From Aquabacterium humicola (GTDB lineage Bacteria > Pseudomonadota > Gammaproteobacteria > Burkholderiales > Burkholderiaceae_C), in the NCBI RefSeq assembly GCF_030167915.1, contig NZ_JARGNB010000004.1:496001-560000 (forward strand): a stretch of DNA of 64,000 nucleotides, in the 5' to 3' direction. Below the pieces are notes generated by a model. It saw only the letters and a program-made list of their open reading frames with translations, ran no database searches and was not told where the DNA came from. Positions 17,316-25,290 of the stretch are shown one piece after another; the first letter of the stretch is position 1, and every line of letters begins with the position of its first letter. The position numbers and the translations under genes are program-made.

Positions 17316-19133
17316 ATGAACGTTCTTCGCAGATTCGCAACGGCACCGGTCGCGCTGGCCCTCGCCCTCGCGGCGGGGCTGGCGGCAGCGGCCAGCAAGA
17401 CCTATACGCTGGACGCCGACTTCGACCTCGGCACGCTGATCGGCGTCAACCACAGCGCGCCGAACAACCACCAGCTGCAGCTCAACGTCTCGGGCACCAG
17501 CTTCCCGGTGCTGTGGATCGCCAATGCCGGCGAGGACACGCTGTCGAAGATCGACTCGACGCAGATCGGCGGCTCGCCGGGCCGCGAGCTGTCGCGCTAC
17601 CGCACCTGGTTCGGCTCGGGCACCTACGCGCACGACGCGTGGAACGGCCCGGCGCCCTCGCGCACCGCGGTCGACACCGACGGCAATGCCTACGTGCTCA
17701 ACCGCTCCTTCGGCGGTTATCCGACGCTGTTCAAGATCCTCGCCAGCGGCTACATCGACCGCAACGGCAACGGCGTGATGGACACCTCGGTCGACACCAA
17801 TGCCAACGGCTCGATCGCGCTCGCCGAGATGAAGCCGCTGACCGATACCAACGGCAATGGGGTGATCGATCCGTCCGAGATCCAGGACGAGCGCATCGCC
17901 TGGGTGCGGCGCGTGCCGGACGGCCTCTACGGCGGCGGCATCACCCGCTTCAACGGCATCGGCCGCGCCTTGTGCATCGGCACCGACGGCAACCTGTGGG
18001 TCGGCCTCTACAACAACGCCGAGTACTTCAAGGTCAGCTCGGCCGACGGCCACACCATCGCCGGGCCGGTCGGCACCGCCGGCTGGCCGAACTACGGCTG
18101 CCTGATCGACCACAACGGCACGCTGTGGGGCGCCAACTGGCCCTACGGCATCCTGACCCGCATCGCCAACACCGGCAGCGACGCCGGGCCGCACACCTTG
18201 CGCAGCATCCCGGTGCCCTCGGCGGTGTACGGGCTGGCGCTGCGCCGCGACGCCGCCAACGTCACGCGCGTGATCATGGGCGGCTCGGGCTGGAGCTATG
18301 TCGAGCACGTCGACGACGGCACCAACAACGCGTCGACGCCGGCGGCGGTGTTCTACGCCACCTACGCGGTCGGCACCGACAACGACGGCAACATCCTTGT
18401 CAGCAAGCGCAGCGGCGGCGTCACCAAGTTCACCGGCGCCGGCGCGGTGATCTGGGACAAGGGCAGCCAGGTCGGCAGCTCGGACAGCCGCGGCGTGATC
18501 CCGGATGCCGCCAACAACGTCTGGCAGGTGCACCGCCAGACCCACAACATGGCGAAGTACACGGGCGCGAGCGGCGACTTCCTCGGCGTGATCCCGGTCG
18601 GCTTCGAGCCGTACACCTACAGCGATGCGTCCGGCACCGCGGCGCTGAGCATCACGACGAAGACCGGCACCTGGACCGTGATGCAGGACGGCGGCGCCGC
18701 CGGCACGCCCTGGGGCACGGTGTCGTGGAACGCCAGCGTGCCCACCGGCGCCGGCGTCACCGCCGAGGTGCGCGCCGCCGACGTGGCGGGCGACCTCGCG
18801 AGCAAGCCCTACGTGCCGGTGACGAGCGGCGTGGCCTTCGGCCAGGCCGGCCGCTTCCTGCAGGTGCGCATGACGCTCGATGCCAATGCGGCGAACCAGT
18901 CGCCGGTGCTGTTCGACGTGACGGTGGCCAATGCGGTCAACGCCTGCGATGTCGACGGCGACGGCGATGTCGACACGGCCGACCTGGCGCTGATCCGCGC
19001 CGGCATCGGCAAGCCACTGATCACGAACGACCCGCGCGACGGCGACGGCAACGGCGTGATCGACGCGCGCGACGTGCGGGCCTGCACCTTCAAGTGCACG
19101 CGCAGCAACTGCGCCACCTCGGCCCCGATCTGA
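17316..19133 (+). CDS. Secreted beta-propeller protein with C-terminal dockerin-like calcium loops
   Basis: 605 residues. The ATG at 17316, after CAGCAGGAGG, opens a signal peptide (MNVLRRFATAPVALALALAA, cleavage near AAAAS). Repeated segments such as VLWIANAGEDTLSKID, DTDGNAYVLNRSFGGY and GTDGNLWVGLYNNAEYF fit an NHL/streptogramin-lyase-like propeller (about 40-440). An EF-hand-like insert occurs near 145-190 (DRNGNGVMDTS and DTNGNGVIDPSE). The C-terminus (about 548-595) has two duplicated calcium loops, DVDGDGDVDTADLALI and DGDGNGVIDARDVRAC, in the spacing of a type I dockerin. Four cysteines in the last 50 residues (548, 589, 593, 598) may form disulfides. The next gene, only 23 bases away, encodes a cohesin-like domain, the usual partner of dockerins; a binding pair is inference. 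Confidence 0.84.
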   Translation: MNVLRRFATAPVALALALAAGLAAAASKTYTLDADFDLGTLIGVNHSAPNNHQLQLNVSGTSFPVLWIANAGEDTLSKIDSTQIGGSPGRELSRYRTWFGSGTYAHDAWNGPAPSRTAVDTDGNAYVLNRSFGGYPTLFKILASGYIDRNGNGVMDTSVDTNANGSIALAEMKPLTDTNGNGVIDPSEIQDERIAWVRRVPDGLYGGGITRFNGIGRALCIGTDGNLWVGLYNNAEYFKVSSADGHTIAGPVGTAGWPNYGCLIDHNGTLWGANWPYGILTRIANTGSDAGPHTLRSIPVPSAVYGLALRRDAANVTRVIMGGSGWSYVEHVDDGTNNASTPAAVFYATYAVGTDNDGNILVSKRSGGVTKFTGAGAVIWDKGSQVGSSDSRGVIPDAANNVWQVHRQTHNMAKYTGASGDFLGVIPVGFEPYTYSDASGTAALSITTKTGTWTVMQDGGAAGTPWGTVSWNASVPTGAGVTAEVRAADVAGDLASKPYVPVTSGVAFGQAGRFLQVRMTLDANAANQSPVLFDVTVANAVNACDVDGDGDVDTADLALIRAGIGKPLITNDPRDGDGNGVIDARDVRACTFKCTRSNCATSAPI

Positions 19134-19156
19134 AACCGATGCTGCGAAAGACGACC

Positions 19157-19798
19157 ATGAAGCAACATGCCATCGCCCTGGCCCTGGCCGCGCTGCTCGC
19201 CGCGCCGGCACAGTCCGCGATCGTCTCGATCGTGCCCAGCGTCTCGTCGCAGGTGACGGGCAGCCAGTTCTCGCTGGACGTCAATGTGAGCGGCCTGGGC
19301 ACCGAGATCGTCTCGGTGATCGACCTCAACGTGTACTTCGACCCGGCCATCCTCGCCGCGGTCAGCATCACGCTCGGTCCCGGCCTCGGCGGGCCGTGGA
19401 CCGACCTGAGCACGCTGCTGGCCGACAGCTTCGACCTGTTCGTGTACTCGAACCTGGTCGACCCCTTCGACCCGGCGACCGACGACGCCCTGGCCGCCCT
19501 GCAGGCCGACGGCAGCTTTACGCTGCTGACGCTGACCTTCGACGCCGTCGGGCCCGGGATCTCCGAGGTGTCCTTCGGGCTCGGCGCCAACGAGCGCGAC
19601 ATCGTCGGCCGCAATGCCGAGTTCCTGGCAGTGACCTACAACGGCGCCTGCGTGGCGGTCAACAGCCCGACGGGCGGCAACTTCGAGTGCCCGATCCAGA
19701 TCGCCGAGCCGGGCTCGGCGGCCCTCGCGGCACTGGCCCTCTCGTCGGCGCTGTGGGCGCCGGTGGTGCTGCGCAGGCGGCGCGACAGGGCGTCCTGA
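19157..19798 (+). CDS. Cohesin-like secreted protein with PEP-CTERM-like sorting tail
   Basis: 213 residues. The ATG at 19157 opens a signal peptide (MKQHAIALALAALLAAPAQS). Residues ~25-165 resemble a cohesin-type beta-sandwich: IVPSVSSQVTGSQFSLDVNV, then VIDLNVYFDPAILAAVSIT and a late FTLLTLTFDAVGPGISEVSF. Two cysteines occur near 165-180. The C-terminus is a sorting tail: AEPGS, a hydrophobic helix (AALAALALSSALWAPVVL), then RRRRDRAS, the layout of PEP-CTERM proteins handled by exosortase, with AEPGS in place of the usual PEP motif. No exosortase gene is in the window. An in-frame ATG at 19139 would add six residues before the signal peptide. It directly follows the dockerin-like gene. It could be displayed on the surface as a docking site; that is inference. 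Confidence 0.82.
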   Translation: MKQHAIALALAALLAAPAQSAIVSIVPSVSSQVTGSQFSLDVNVSGLGTEIVSVIDLNVYFDPAILAAVSITLGPGLGGPWTDLSTLLADSFDLFVYSNLVDPFDPATDDALAALQADGSFTLLTLTFDAVGPGISEVSFGLGANERDIVGRNAEFLAVTYNGACVAVNSPTGGNFECPIQIAEPGSAALAALALSSALWAPVVLRRRRDRAS

Positions 19799-19811
19799 CG
19801 GCCGCGCGCAG

Positions 19812-19840
19812 CGCGATGCGCAGGCCGGCGGCGCATCGCG
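19812..19840. promoter_or_regulatory. Perfect 10-bp inverted repeat in front of oxyR
   Basis: CGCGATGCGC (19812-19821) and GCGCATCGCG (19831-19840) are perfect reverse complements separated by 9 bases. The right arm abuts GATAAT (19840-19845), which ends 8 bases before the oxyR ATG at 19854. There is no T-run, so a terminator for the cohesin-like gene is less likely than an operator or an mRNA structure. OxyR is known to repress its own gene in enteric bacteria, but this repeat does not match the published tetranucleotide OxyR pattern, so the binding protein is unknown. Confidence 0.5.
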
Positions 19841-19853
19841 ATAATCCCGGGTC

Positions 19854-20777
19854 ATGACGCTCACCGAGCTGCGCTACATCGTCGCCGTCGCCCGCGAGAA
19901 GCACTTCGGCCGCGCGGCCGAGGCCTGCTTCGTCTCGCAGCCGACCTTGTCGGTGGCGATCAAGAAGCTCGAGGAGGAGCTCGACCTGAAGCTCTTCGAG
20001 CGCGGCGCCAGCGAGGTCAGCGTGACGCCGCTGGGCGAGGCCATCGTGCGCCAGGCGCAATCGGTGCTGGAGCAGGCGGCGGCGATCAAGGAGATCGCCA
20101 AGCGCGGCAAGGACCCGCTCAACGGCGCGCTGCGCCTGGGCATCATCTACACGATCGGCCCCTACCTGCTGCCCGAGCTGGTGAAGCACGCGATCGAGAT
20201 GACGCCGCAGATGCCGCTGATGCTGCAGGAGAACTTCACCGTCAAGCTGCTCGACATGCTGCGCACCGGCGAGCTCGACTGCGCGATCATGGCCGAGCCC
20301 TTCCCCGACACCGGCCTGGCGATCGCGCCGCTGTACGACGAGCCCTTCGTCGTCGCGGTGCCGAAGGCGCACCCGCTGGCGCAGCGCAAGCGCATCAGCG
20401 CCGACGAGCTGAAGAAGGAGACCATGCTGCTGCTGGGCACCGGCCACTGCTTCCGCGACCACGTGCTCGAGGTCTGCCCCGAGTTCGCGCGCTTTTCCAG
20501 CGATGCCGAGGGCATCCGCAAGAGCTTCGAGGGCTCGTCGCTGGAGACGATCAAGCACATGGTGGCCTCGGGCATGGGCGTGACGGTGGTGCCGCAGCTG
20601 AGCATGCCGCGCGATCCGCAGCCGCATGTGGCCTACATCCCCTTCGAGGACCCGGTGCCGACGCGCCGCGTCGTGCTGGCGTGGCGGCGCAGCTTCACCC
20701 GCTACGAGGCGATCGCCGCGCTGCGCAACGCGGTGTATGCCTGCGCGCTCGACGGCGTGCAGCGGCTGACGGCCTGA
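19854..20777 (+). CDS. oxyR: Hydrogen-peroxide-sensing LysR regulator OxyR
   Basis: 307 residues. The N-terminal winged helix-turn-helix ([20 protein letters not shown], then [20 protein letters not shown]) is followed by a linker helix and a periplasmic-binding-like sensor domain. The two redox cysteines fall at C199 (in GTGHCFRDH) and C208 (in LEVCPEF), exactly the numbers of E. coli OxyR, where peroxide forms the activating disulfide. It is therefore expected to be a genuine peroxide sensor. dps follows 149 bases downstream in the same direction and is a classic OxyR target. The start codon has no Shine-Dalgarno sequence, but a GATAAT hexamer lies 8 bases upstream, so the mRNA may be leaderless. 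Confidence 0.96.
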   Translation: MTLTELRYIVAVAREKHFGRAAEACFVSQPTLSVAIKKLEEELDLKLFERGASEVSVTPLGEAIVRQAQSVLEQAAAIKEIAKRGKDPLNGALRLGIIYTIGPYLLPELVKHAIEMTPQMPLMLQENFTVKLLDMLRTGELDCAIMAEPFPDTGLAIAPLYDEPFVVAVPKAHPLAQRKRISADELKKETMLLLGTGHCFRDHVLEVCPEFARFSSDAEGIRKSFEGSSLETIKHMVASGMGVTVVPQLSMPRDPQPHVAYIPFEDPVPTRRVVLAWRRSFTRYEAIAALRNAVYACALDGVQRLTA

Positions 20778-20926
20778 GCGCGCGCAGCCGCCGCGCCCGG
20801 CCGGCTATCGCGGCGCTTGACGCAATCGAATGGCCCCGTCGGGCGGCGCGGCCTAAGCTTGGGGTCATTGCGCCGGGTTGCAGTCGCCCGGCGCTAGAGT
20901 CCGTCGAACCCACTTCCGGAGGTCCC

Positions 20927-21424
20927 ATGCCCGAGATCAAGAACCGCGGCCTGCCCGTCAACATCGGCATCAGCGAGGCCGACCGCGGTGCCATCGCCGG
21001 CGGCCTGGCGAAGCTGCTCGCCGACACCTACACGCTGTACCTGACGACGCACAACTTCCATTGGAACGTCACCGGGCCGATGTTCAATACGCTGCACGCG
21101 ATGTTCATGGCCCAGTACACCGAGCTGTGGAACGCGGTCGACCCGATCGCCGAGCGCATCCGCTCGCTCGGCCACCCCGCCCCGGGCTCGTACGCGCAGT
21201 TCGGCCAGCTGGCGTCGATCAAGGACGCGCCGGCCACGCCGCCGAAGGCGCTGGAGATGGTGCGCATCCTCGTCGAGGGCCACGAGGCGGTCGCCCGCAC
21301 CGCGCGCAGCATCTTCCCGCTGGCCGACCAGGCCAGCGACGAGCCGACCGCCGACCTGCTGACGCAGCGCCTGACGGTGCACGAACAGACCGCGTGGATG
21401 CTGCGCTCCCTGCTCGAGGAATAA
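20927..21424 (+). CDS. dps: Dps family DNA-protecting ferritin-like protein
   Basis: 165 residues. The ATG at 20927 follows CCGGAGGTCCC and starts [20 protein letters not shown]. The four-helix ferritin fold shows [20 protein letters not shown] and [17 protein letters not shown]. Relative to E. coli Dps, the inter-subunit ferroxidase ligands H51, H63, D78 and E82 correspond to H45, H57, D72 and E76; the D67 position is Met61 here. Twelve such subunits form a shell that oxidises Fe(II) with hydrogen peroxide and stores iron, preventing Fenton damage. A long basic N-terminal DNA-binding tail is lacking, so DNA binding may be weak. It lies downstream of oxyR and converges on the hybrid kinase gene. 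Confidence 0.94.
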   Translation: MPEIKNRGLPVNIGISEADRGAIAGGLAKLLADTYTLYLTTHNFHWNVTGPMFNTLHAMFMAQYTELWNAVDPIAERIRSLGHPAPGSYAQFGQLASIKDAPATPPKALEMVRILVEGHEAVARTARSIFPLADQASDEPTADLLTQRLTVHEQTAWMLRSLLEE

Positions 21425-21451
21425 CGCCTGAAAGGCGCGGCCGCCGCAGCT

Positions 21452-24214
21452 TCAGGCCGCCGCTTCCACGGCCGTGCGCAGCGCCGGATGCTGCAGCAGC
21501 TGGCGCACGAACAGCGCCGCGTCGCTGCTCTTGGCCAGCACCAGCTGCGCGCCGGCATCGCGCAGCGCCTGCACGTCGGCATCCTGCAGCTCGGCCGACA
21601 TCACCACCAGGGTCGGCGCCGGGCCGTCGTCCGACGCCGGCCGCGCCGCCGCGATGACCCGCGCCGCGCCGCCGTCGACGAGGTGCAGGTCGGTCAGCAC
21701 CAGGTCGAAGCGCTCGCGGGCCAGCGCCGCTTCGGCACCGGCCACCGAGCCCACCACCGTCACCGGGCAGCCGGCATTGGCCAGCGCGTGCTCGATCAGC
21801 ATCGCGTAGACCTCGGCGTCCTCGACCAGCAGCACGCGCCGCGGCGTCATGCGCCACCCGGGCGCCGCCGGCTCGGGCTCGGCCTGCAGCTCGGCCGTCC
21901 AGCGCAGCGTGATCGCCGTGCCGTGGCCGCGCCGGCTGTCCAGGCTCAGCTCGCCGCCCATCAGCCGCGCGATGTCGCGGCACAGCGCCAGCCCGAGCCC
22001 GGTGCGCGCGCCGGCCGCCGAGGACTCGCCGGCGATGAAGAAGGGCTCGAACAGGTGCGCCTGGTCCTCCGGCGCGACGCCCGGGCCCTGGTCGCGCACG
22101 CTGACCTCGACGCGGCAGCGCCGCGGCCCGTCGCCGTCGCCATCGAGCGCGTTCTCGCAGCGCGACTCGATCGTGATCTCGCCGCGTTCGCTGTACTTGA
22201 TCGCGTTGGCCACCAGGTTGCGCACCACCTGCTGCACGCGCATCGCGTCGATGCGCAGCAACGGGTCCCAGGTGGCTGGGCGGTAGCGCAAGGTCAGCTG
22301 GCGTGTCTGCGCCGCCGGGCCCATCTCCAGCGCGACGCTGCGCAGCACCGGCTCCAGGTGCGCCGATTCCAGGTGCAGCGACAGGCGCCCGGCTTCGAGG
22401 CGGTCGCGGTCGAGCAGGTTGTTCAGCAGGGTCAGGGTCGAGCGCGCCGATTCGCGCAGGCCGGCCGCGATGCTCGGCTGGTTGCCCTGCGAGTGCCGCA
22501 GCAGCTCGGTGCCGGCAATCACCGAGTGCAGCGAGTTGCGCACCTCGTGCGCCAGGAAGGTGACGAAGCGCGCGCTGGTCTGGCTGGCGCGTTCGGCCAC
22601 CTGCTGCGCGGCCTGGCGGCGGTGCACCTCGCGCTTCAGGCGCCGGCTGTGCCACCACCACAGCGCCAGCAGCGCGACGATCACGCCGCCGGCCCAGGGT
22701 GCCCAGCGCCGCACCGTCTCGCGCTGCACGGTGGCCGCCGAGGGCGCGTTCAACCAGCGCAGCTTCAGGTCCGGCAGGTCGGCGCTGGCGCTCGCATCGA
22801 GCGCGCGCTGGGCCACCGCGGCCAGGGCGCCATGGCGCGCCGCCAGCGCCAGGCTGTGCTGCACGCGCAGCTCGGGCACCGCGCCCATCAGCTGCACCGG
22901 CGCGCGCGGGCGTTCGGCGAGCAGGGTCGCGGCACCGATCACGTCGGCCAGCGTCGCGTCGGCCCGGCCCTGCTCGACCGCGTCGACGCAGTCGGCCAGC
23001 CGCCCGCAGGCGATCAGGTCGATCGCCGGGTAGCGCGAATCGACCCAGGTGCGCCCGGCGTGCGTGGCCGGCAGCGCGAGGCGGCGGCCGCGCAGCTGGC
23101 CCAGGTCCAGCAGCACCGCGTCGCGGCGGCCGATGATCGTCACCGGCTGCTCCATGTAGGGCCCCAGGAAGCGCAGCTGGCCGTCGTATTGCGCGCTCTC
23201 GTCGACGCCGATCACCCAGTCGACCTCGCCGCGCGCCAGCAGCGCCGGCAGTGCCTCGGGGCTGACGACGCGCCAGTCGCGCGGCCGCAGGCCCAGCCGC
23301 TGCAGCACCGCGCGCAGCATGTCCACCGTCAGACCGACCGGCTCGCCGCCGGCGCCGACGTCGATGAACGGCCGGTGGCCGGGCACCACCGCGATCACCG
23401 GCGCCGGCAGTGCGGCCAGGCGTGAGCGCTCGTCGTCGTCGAGCACGAAGGCGTTGTTGCGATCGGCCAGCGGCTGCGTGGCGCTCCAGCGCCGCACCAT
23501 GGCTTCGACCGACCCCGGCGCCAGCGCGACGATCTCCTGCGACAGCCGCTGCGCCAGCGCCTGGCGCGACGGCGCCAGCGCCAGGTGCAGCGCGCCGGTC
23601 GGCAGCTCGAGCGTGCGTGCGACATGCAGGCCGGCGAGCTGCTCGTGCTCGATCAGCTCCAGCACCACCGGCAGCGCCTCGAAGGCGACGTCGGCGCGGC
23701 CGGAGGCGACGTCGCGCAGGCTCTGGCCGACGCTGTCGACGACCGCGCGCGTGGCCAGCGGGAACAGCGCGTCGGCTTCCTGCTCGCTGGGGTAGCCGTT
23801 GACCACCGCGACGATGCGGCCGGCGAGGTCGGGCGTCAACGCACCCGAGGGCGCGTCGCGGCGCGTCACCAGCGCCTGGCGCACCCGCCAGTAGGCCGCT
23901 GTGTAGGCCAGCTGCTCGTCGCGCGTGCCGCCGCTGCGGCGGACCGCGCTGGCCAGGTCGATGCGGCCGGCGAGCAGGTCGGCCTGCAGCTCGCTCCAGC
24001 GCGTGTAGCGCACCGGCCGCAGCGGCAGGTTGAGCTTGCCCGCGAGCACCTGCACCAGCGCGAGGTCCGCGCCACCCGGTTCGCCGCCCTCGGGCCACAC
24101 CTGGAAGGGTGGCAGCTCGGCGAGCACGCCATAGCGCAAAGGTTCGGGCGCGGCCCGCGCCAGCGCCGTGCTCAGCAGCAGCGCCAGGCACGCGAACAAC
24201 CAGCGCGAGACCAT
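21452..24214 (-). CDS. BvgS/EvgS-like hybrid sensor histidine kinase
   Basis: 920 residues. After a signal peptide (1-22) come two periplasmic SBP_bac_3 (Venus-flytrap) domains at about 25-245 and 270-490, a membrane helix around 506-521, a short coiled region, a HisKA domain with H-box FLAHEVRNSLHS (phospho-acceptor H556), a HATPase domain (N-box VVRNLVANAIKYS, G-boxes DQGPGV and GRGTG-like AGARTGLGLALC), and a C-terminal receiver (acidic pair E798-D799, phospho-acceptor D842 in LVLTDLHL, K895). There is no PAS domain and no Hpt domain, unlike BvgS. Flytrap domains sense small ligands. No response-regulator gene is adjacent, so the output partner is unknown. It is separated from the glycosylase gene by 67 bases. 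Confidence 0.92.
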   Translation of the reverse strand: MVSRWLFACLALLLSTALARAAPEPLRYGVLAELPPFQVWPEGGEPGGADLALVQVLAGKLNLPLRPVRYTRWSELQADLLAGRIDLASAVRRSGGTRDEQLAYTAAYWRVRQALVTRRDAPSGALTPDLAGRIVAVVNGYPSEQEADALFPLATRAVVDSVGQSLRDVASGRADVAFEALPVVLELIEHEQLAGLHVARTLELPTGALHLALAPSRQALAQRLSQEIVALAPGSVEAMVRRWSATQPLADRNNAFVLDDDERSRLAALPAPVIAVVPGHRPFIDVGAGGEPVGLTVDMLRAVLQRLGLRPRDWRVVSPEALPALLARGEVDWVIGVDESAQYDGQLRFLGPYMEQPVTIIGRRDAVLLDLGQLRGRRLALPATHAGRTWVDSRYPAIDLIACGRLADCVDAVEQGRADATLADVIGAATLLAERPRAPVQLMGAVPELRVQHSLALAARHGALAAVAQRALDASASADLPDLKLRWLNAPSAATVQRETVRRWAPWAGGVIVALLALWWWHSRRLKREVHRRQAAQQVAERASQTSARFVTFLAHEVRNSLHSVIAGTELLRHSQGNQPSIAAGLRESARSTLTLLNNLLDRDRLEAGRLSLHLESAHLEPVLRSVALEMGPAAQTRQLTLRYRPATWDPLLRIDAMRVQQVVRNLVANAIKYSERGEITIESRCENALDGDGDGPRRCRVEVSVRDQGPGVAPEDQAHLFEPFFIAGESSAAGARTGLGLALCRDIARLMGGELSLDSRRGHGTAITLRWTAELQAEPEPAAPGWRMTPRRVLLVEDAEVYAMLIEHALANAGCPVTVVGSVAGAEAALARERFDLVLTDLHLVDGGAARVIAAARPASDDGPAPTLVVMSAELQDADVQALRDAGAQLVLAKSSDAALFVRQLLQHPALRTAVEAAA

Positions 24215-24281
24215 GCCCGCACTATCCCGCGCACACCGCCGCCGCGCAACGCGCCGAACCCGGGGGTCCGAGGTGCCGATG

Positions 24282-25208
24282 TCAGAGATCGTCGACGTGC
24301 TTCGGCCAGCTGGCCTTCAGCAGCCGCGACAGCGCGCGGTCGGCCAGCAGCTTGCCGCCGGTCTGGCAGCGTGCGCAGTAGTTGGTTTCGTTGTCGGCAT
24401 GCACGATGCGCTGCACCGGCGTGCCGCAGTCGGGGCAGGGCTGGTCGTAGCGGCCGTGCACGGCCATCTGCGGGTGGAAGGCGGTGACCTTGTCGGGCCA
24501 GCCGCCATGGGCCGCGGCTTCGGCGCGCAGGCGCTCGGTCCATTCGCCCAGCACCGCGCGCGTCGCGTCGAAGAGCCGAGTGATCTCGTCGGCACCCAGC
24601 GCGCGTGTCAGTTTCACCGGCGACAGCCGCGCGCGGTGCAGGATCTCGTCGGAATACGCGTTGCCGATGCCGCTGAACAGCTGCGGGTTGGTCAGCGAAC
24701 GCTTGAGCGTGTGGTTCTCGCGCTGCAGCTGCGCGCCGAAGGCCGCGGCGTCGATGGCGAAGACGTCGAGCCCGCCCGGGTCCATCGCCGCCAGCGCGGC
24801 GCGGTCGGCCAGCAGGTGCATCGAGGCGCGGCGCTGCGTGCCGGCTTCGGTCAGCACCAGTTGCCCGGTCTCGAACTCGAAGCTGGCGAGCGAGATCCGG
24901 CCCGGCGGCTTGGCGCCCGGGGCCAGCCAGCGCAGCCGGCCGGCGATCATCAGGTGGATCACCAGCAGGCGCTCCCCACCGGATCCTGGATCGGCGGCTG
25001 ATGCCGCCGGTGGCCGCCGCAGCACCAGCACCAGCCGCTTGCCCAGCCGCTCGATGCCTTGCAGCGTGCAGCCCTCGGCCTCCGAGATCGGCGGCAGCGC
25101 GCTGCGCAGCACGAAGGGGTTCAGGATGCGCAGCCGCTTCAGCACCTGGCCCTGCGCCTTCGCGGCCAGGCTCTCGATGTAGACCGTCACGTCGGGCAAC
25201 TCGGGCAT
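24282..25208 (-). CDS. Fpg/Nei family DNA glycosylase
   Basis: 308 residues. The protein starts MPELPDVTVYIESLAAK: after Met removal Pro is the Schiff-base nucleophile and Glu the general acid of the family. A beta-sandwich lysine lies in ERLGKRLVLVL. The H2TH region reads NPQLFSGIGNAYSDEILH, and the C-terminus is a four-cysteine zinc finger (CPDCG ... CARCQ) ending TGGKLLADRALSRLLK. The start VTVYIE differs from the VETV typical of classic MutM, and a small Ala/Gly-rich insert (AASAADPGSGGE) breaks the N-terminal domain, so it may be a paralogue rather than the housekeeping enzyme; no symbol is given. It should excise oxidised bases. It is divergent from prfC across 82 bases. Confidence 0.88.
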   Translation of the reverse strand: MPELPDVTVYIESLAAKAQGQVLKRLRILNPFVLRSALPPISEAEGCTLQGIERLGKRLVLVLRRPPAASAADPGSGGERLLVIHLMIAGRLRWLAPGAKPPGRISLASFEFETGQLVLTEAGTQRRASMHLLADRAALAAMDPGGLDVFAIDAAAFGAQLQRENHTLKRSLTNPQLFSGIGNAYSDEILHRARLSPVKLTRALGADEITRLFDATRAVLGEWTERLRAEAAAHGGWPDKVTAFHPQMAVHGRYDQPCPDCGTPVQRIVHADNETNYCARCQTGGKLLADRALSRLLKASWPKHVDDL

Positions 25209-25290
25209 GGGGCGAGTTTGCCTGCGCCCGCCGCACCGGGAAAAGGCGGCGCACGGATAATCGCCGGTTGCCTTTGCAGAACACCTTCCC

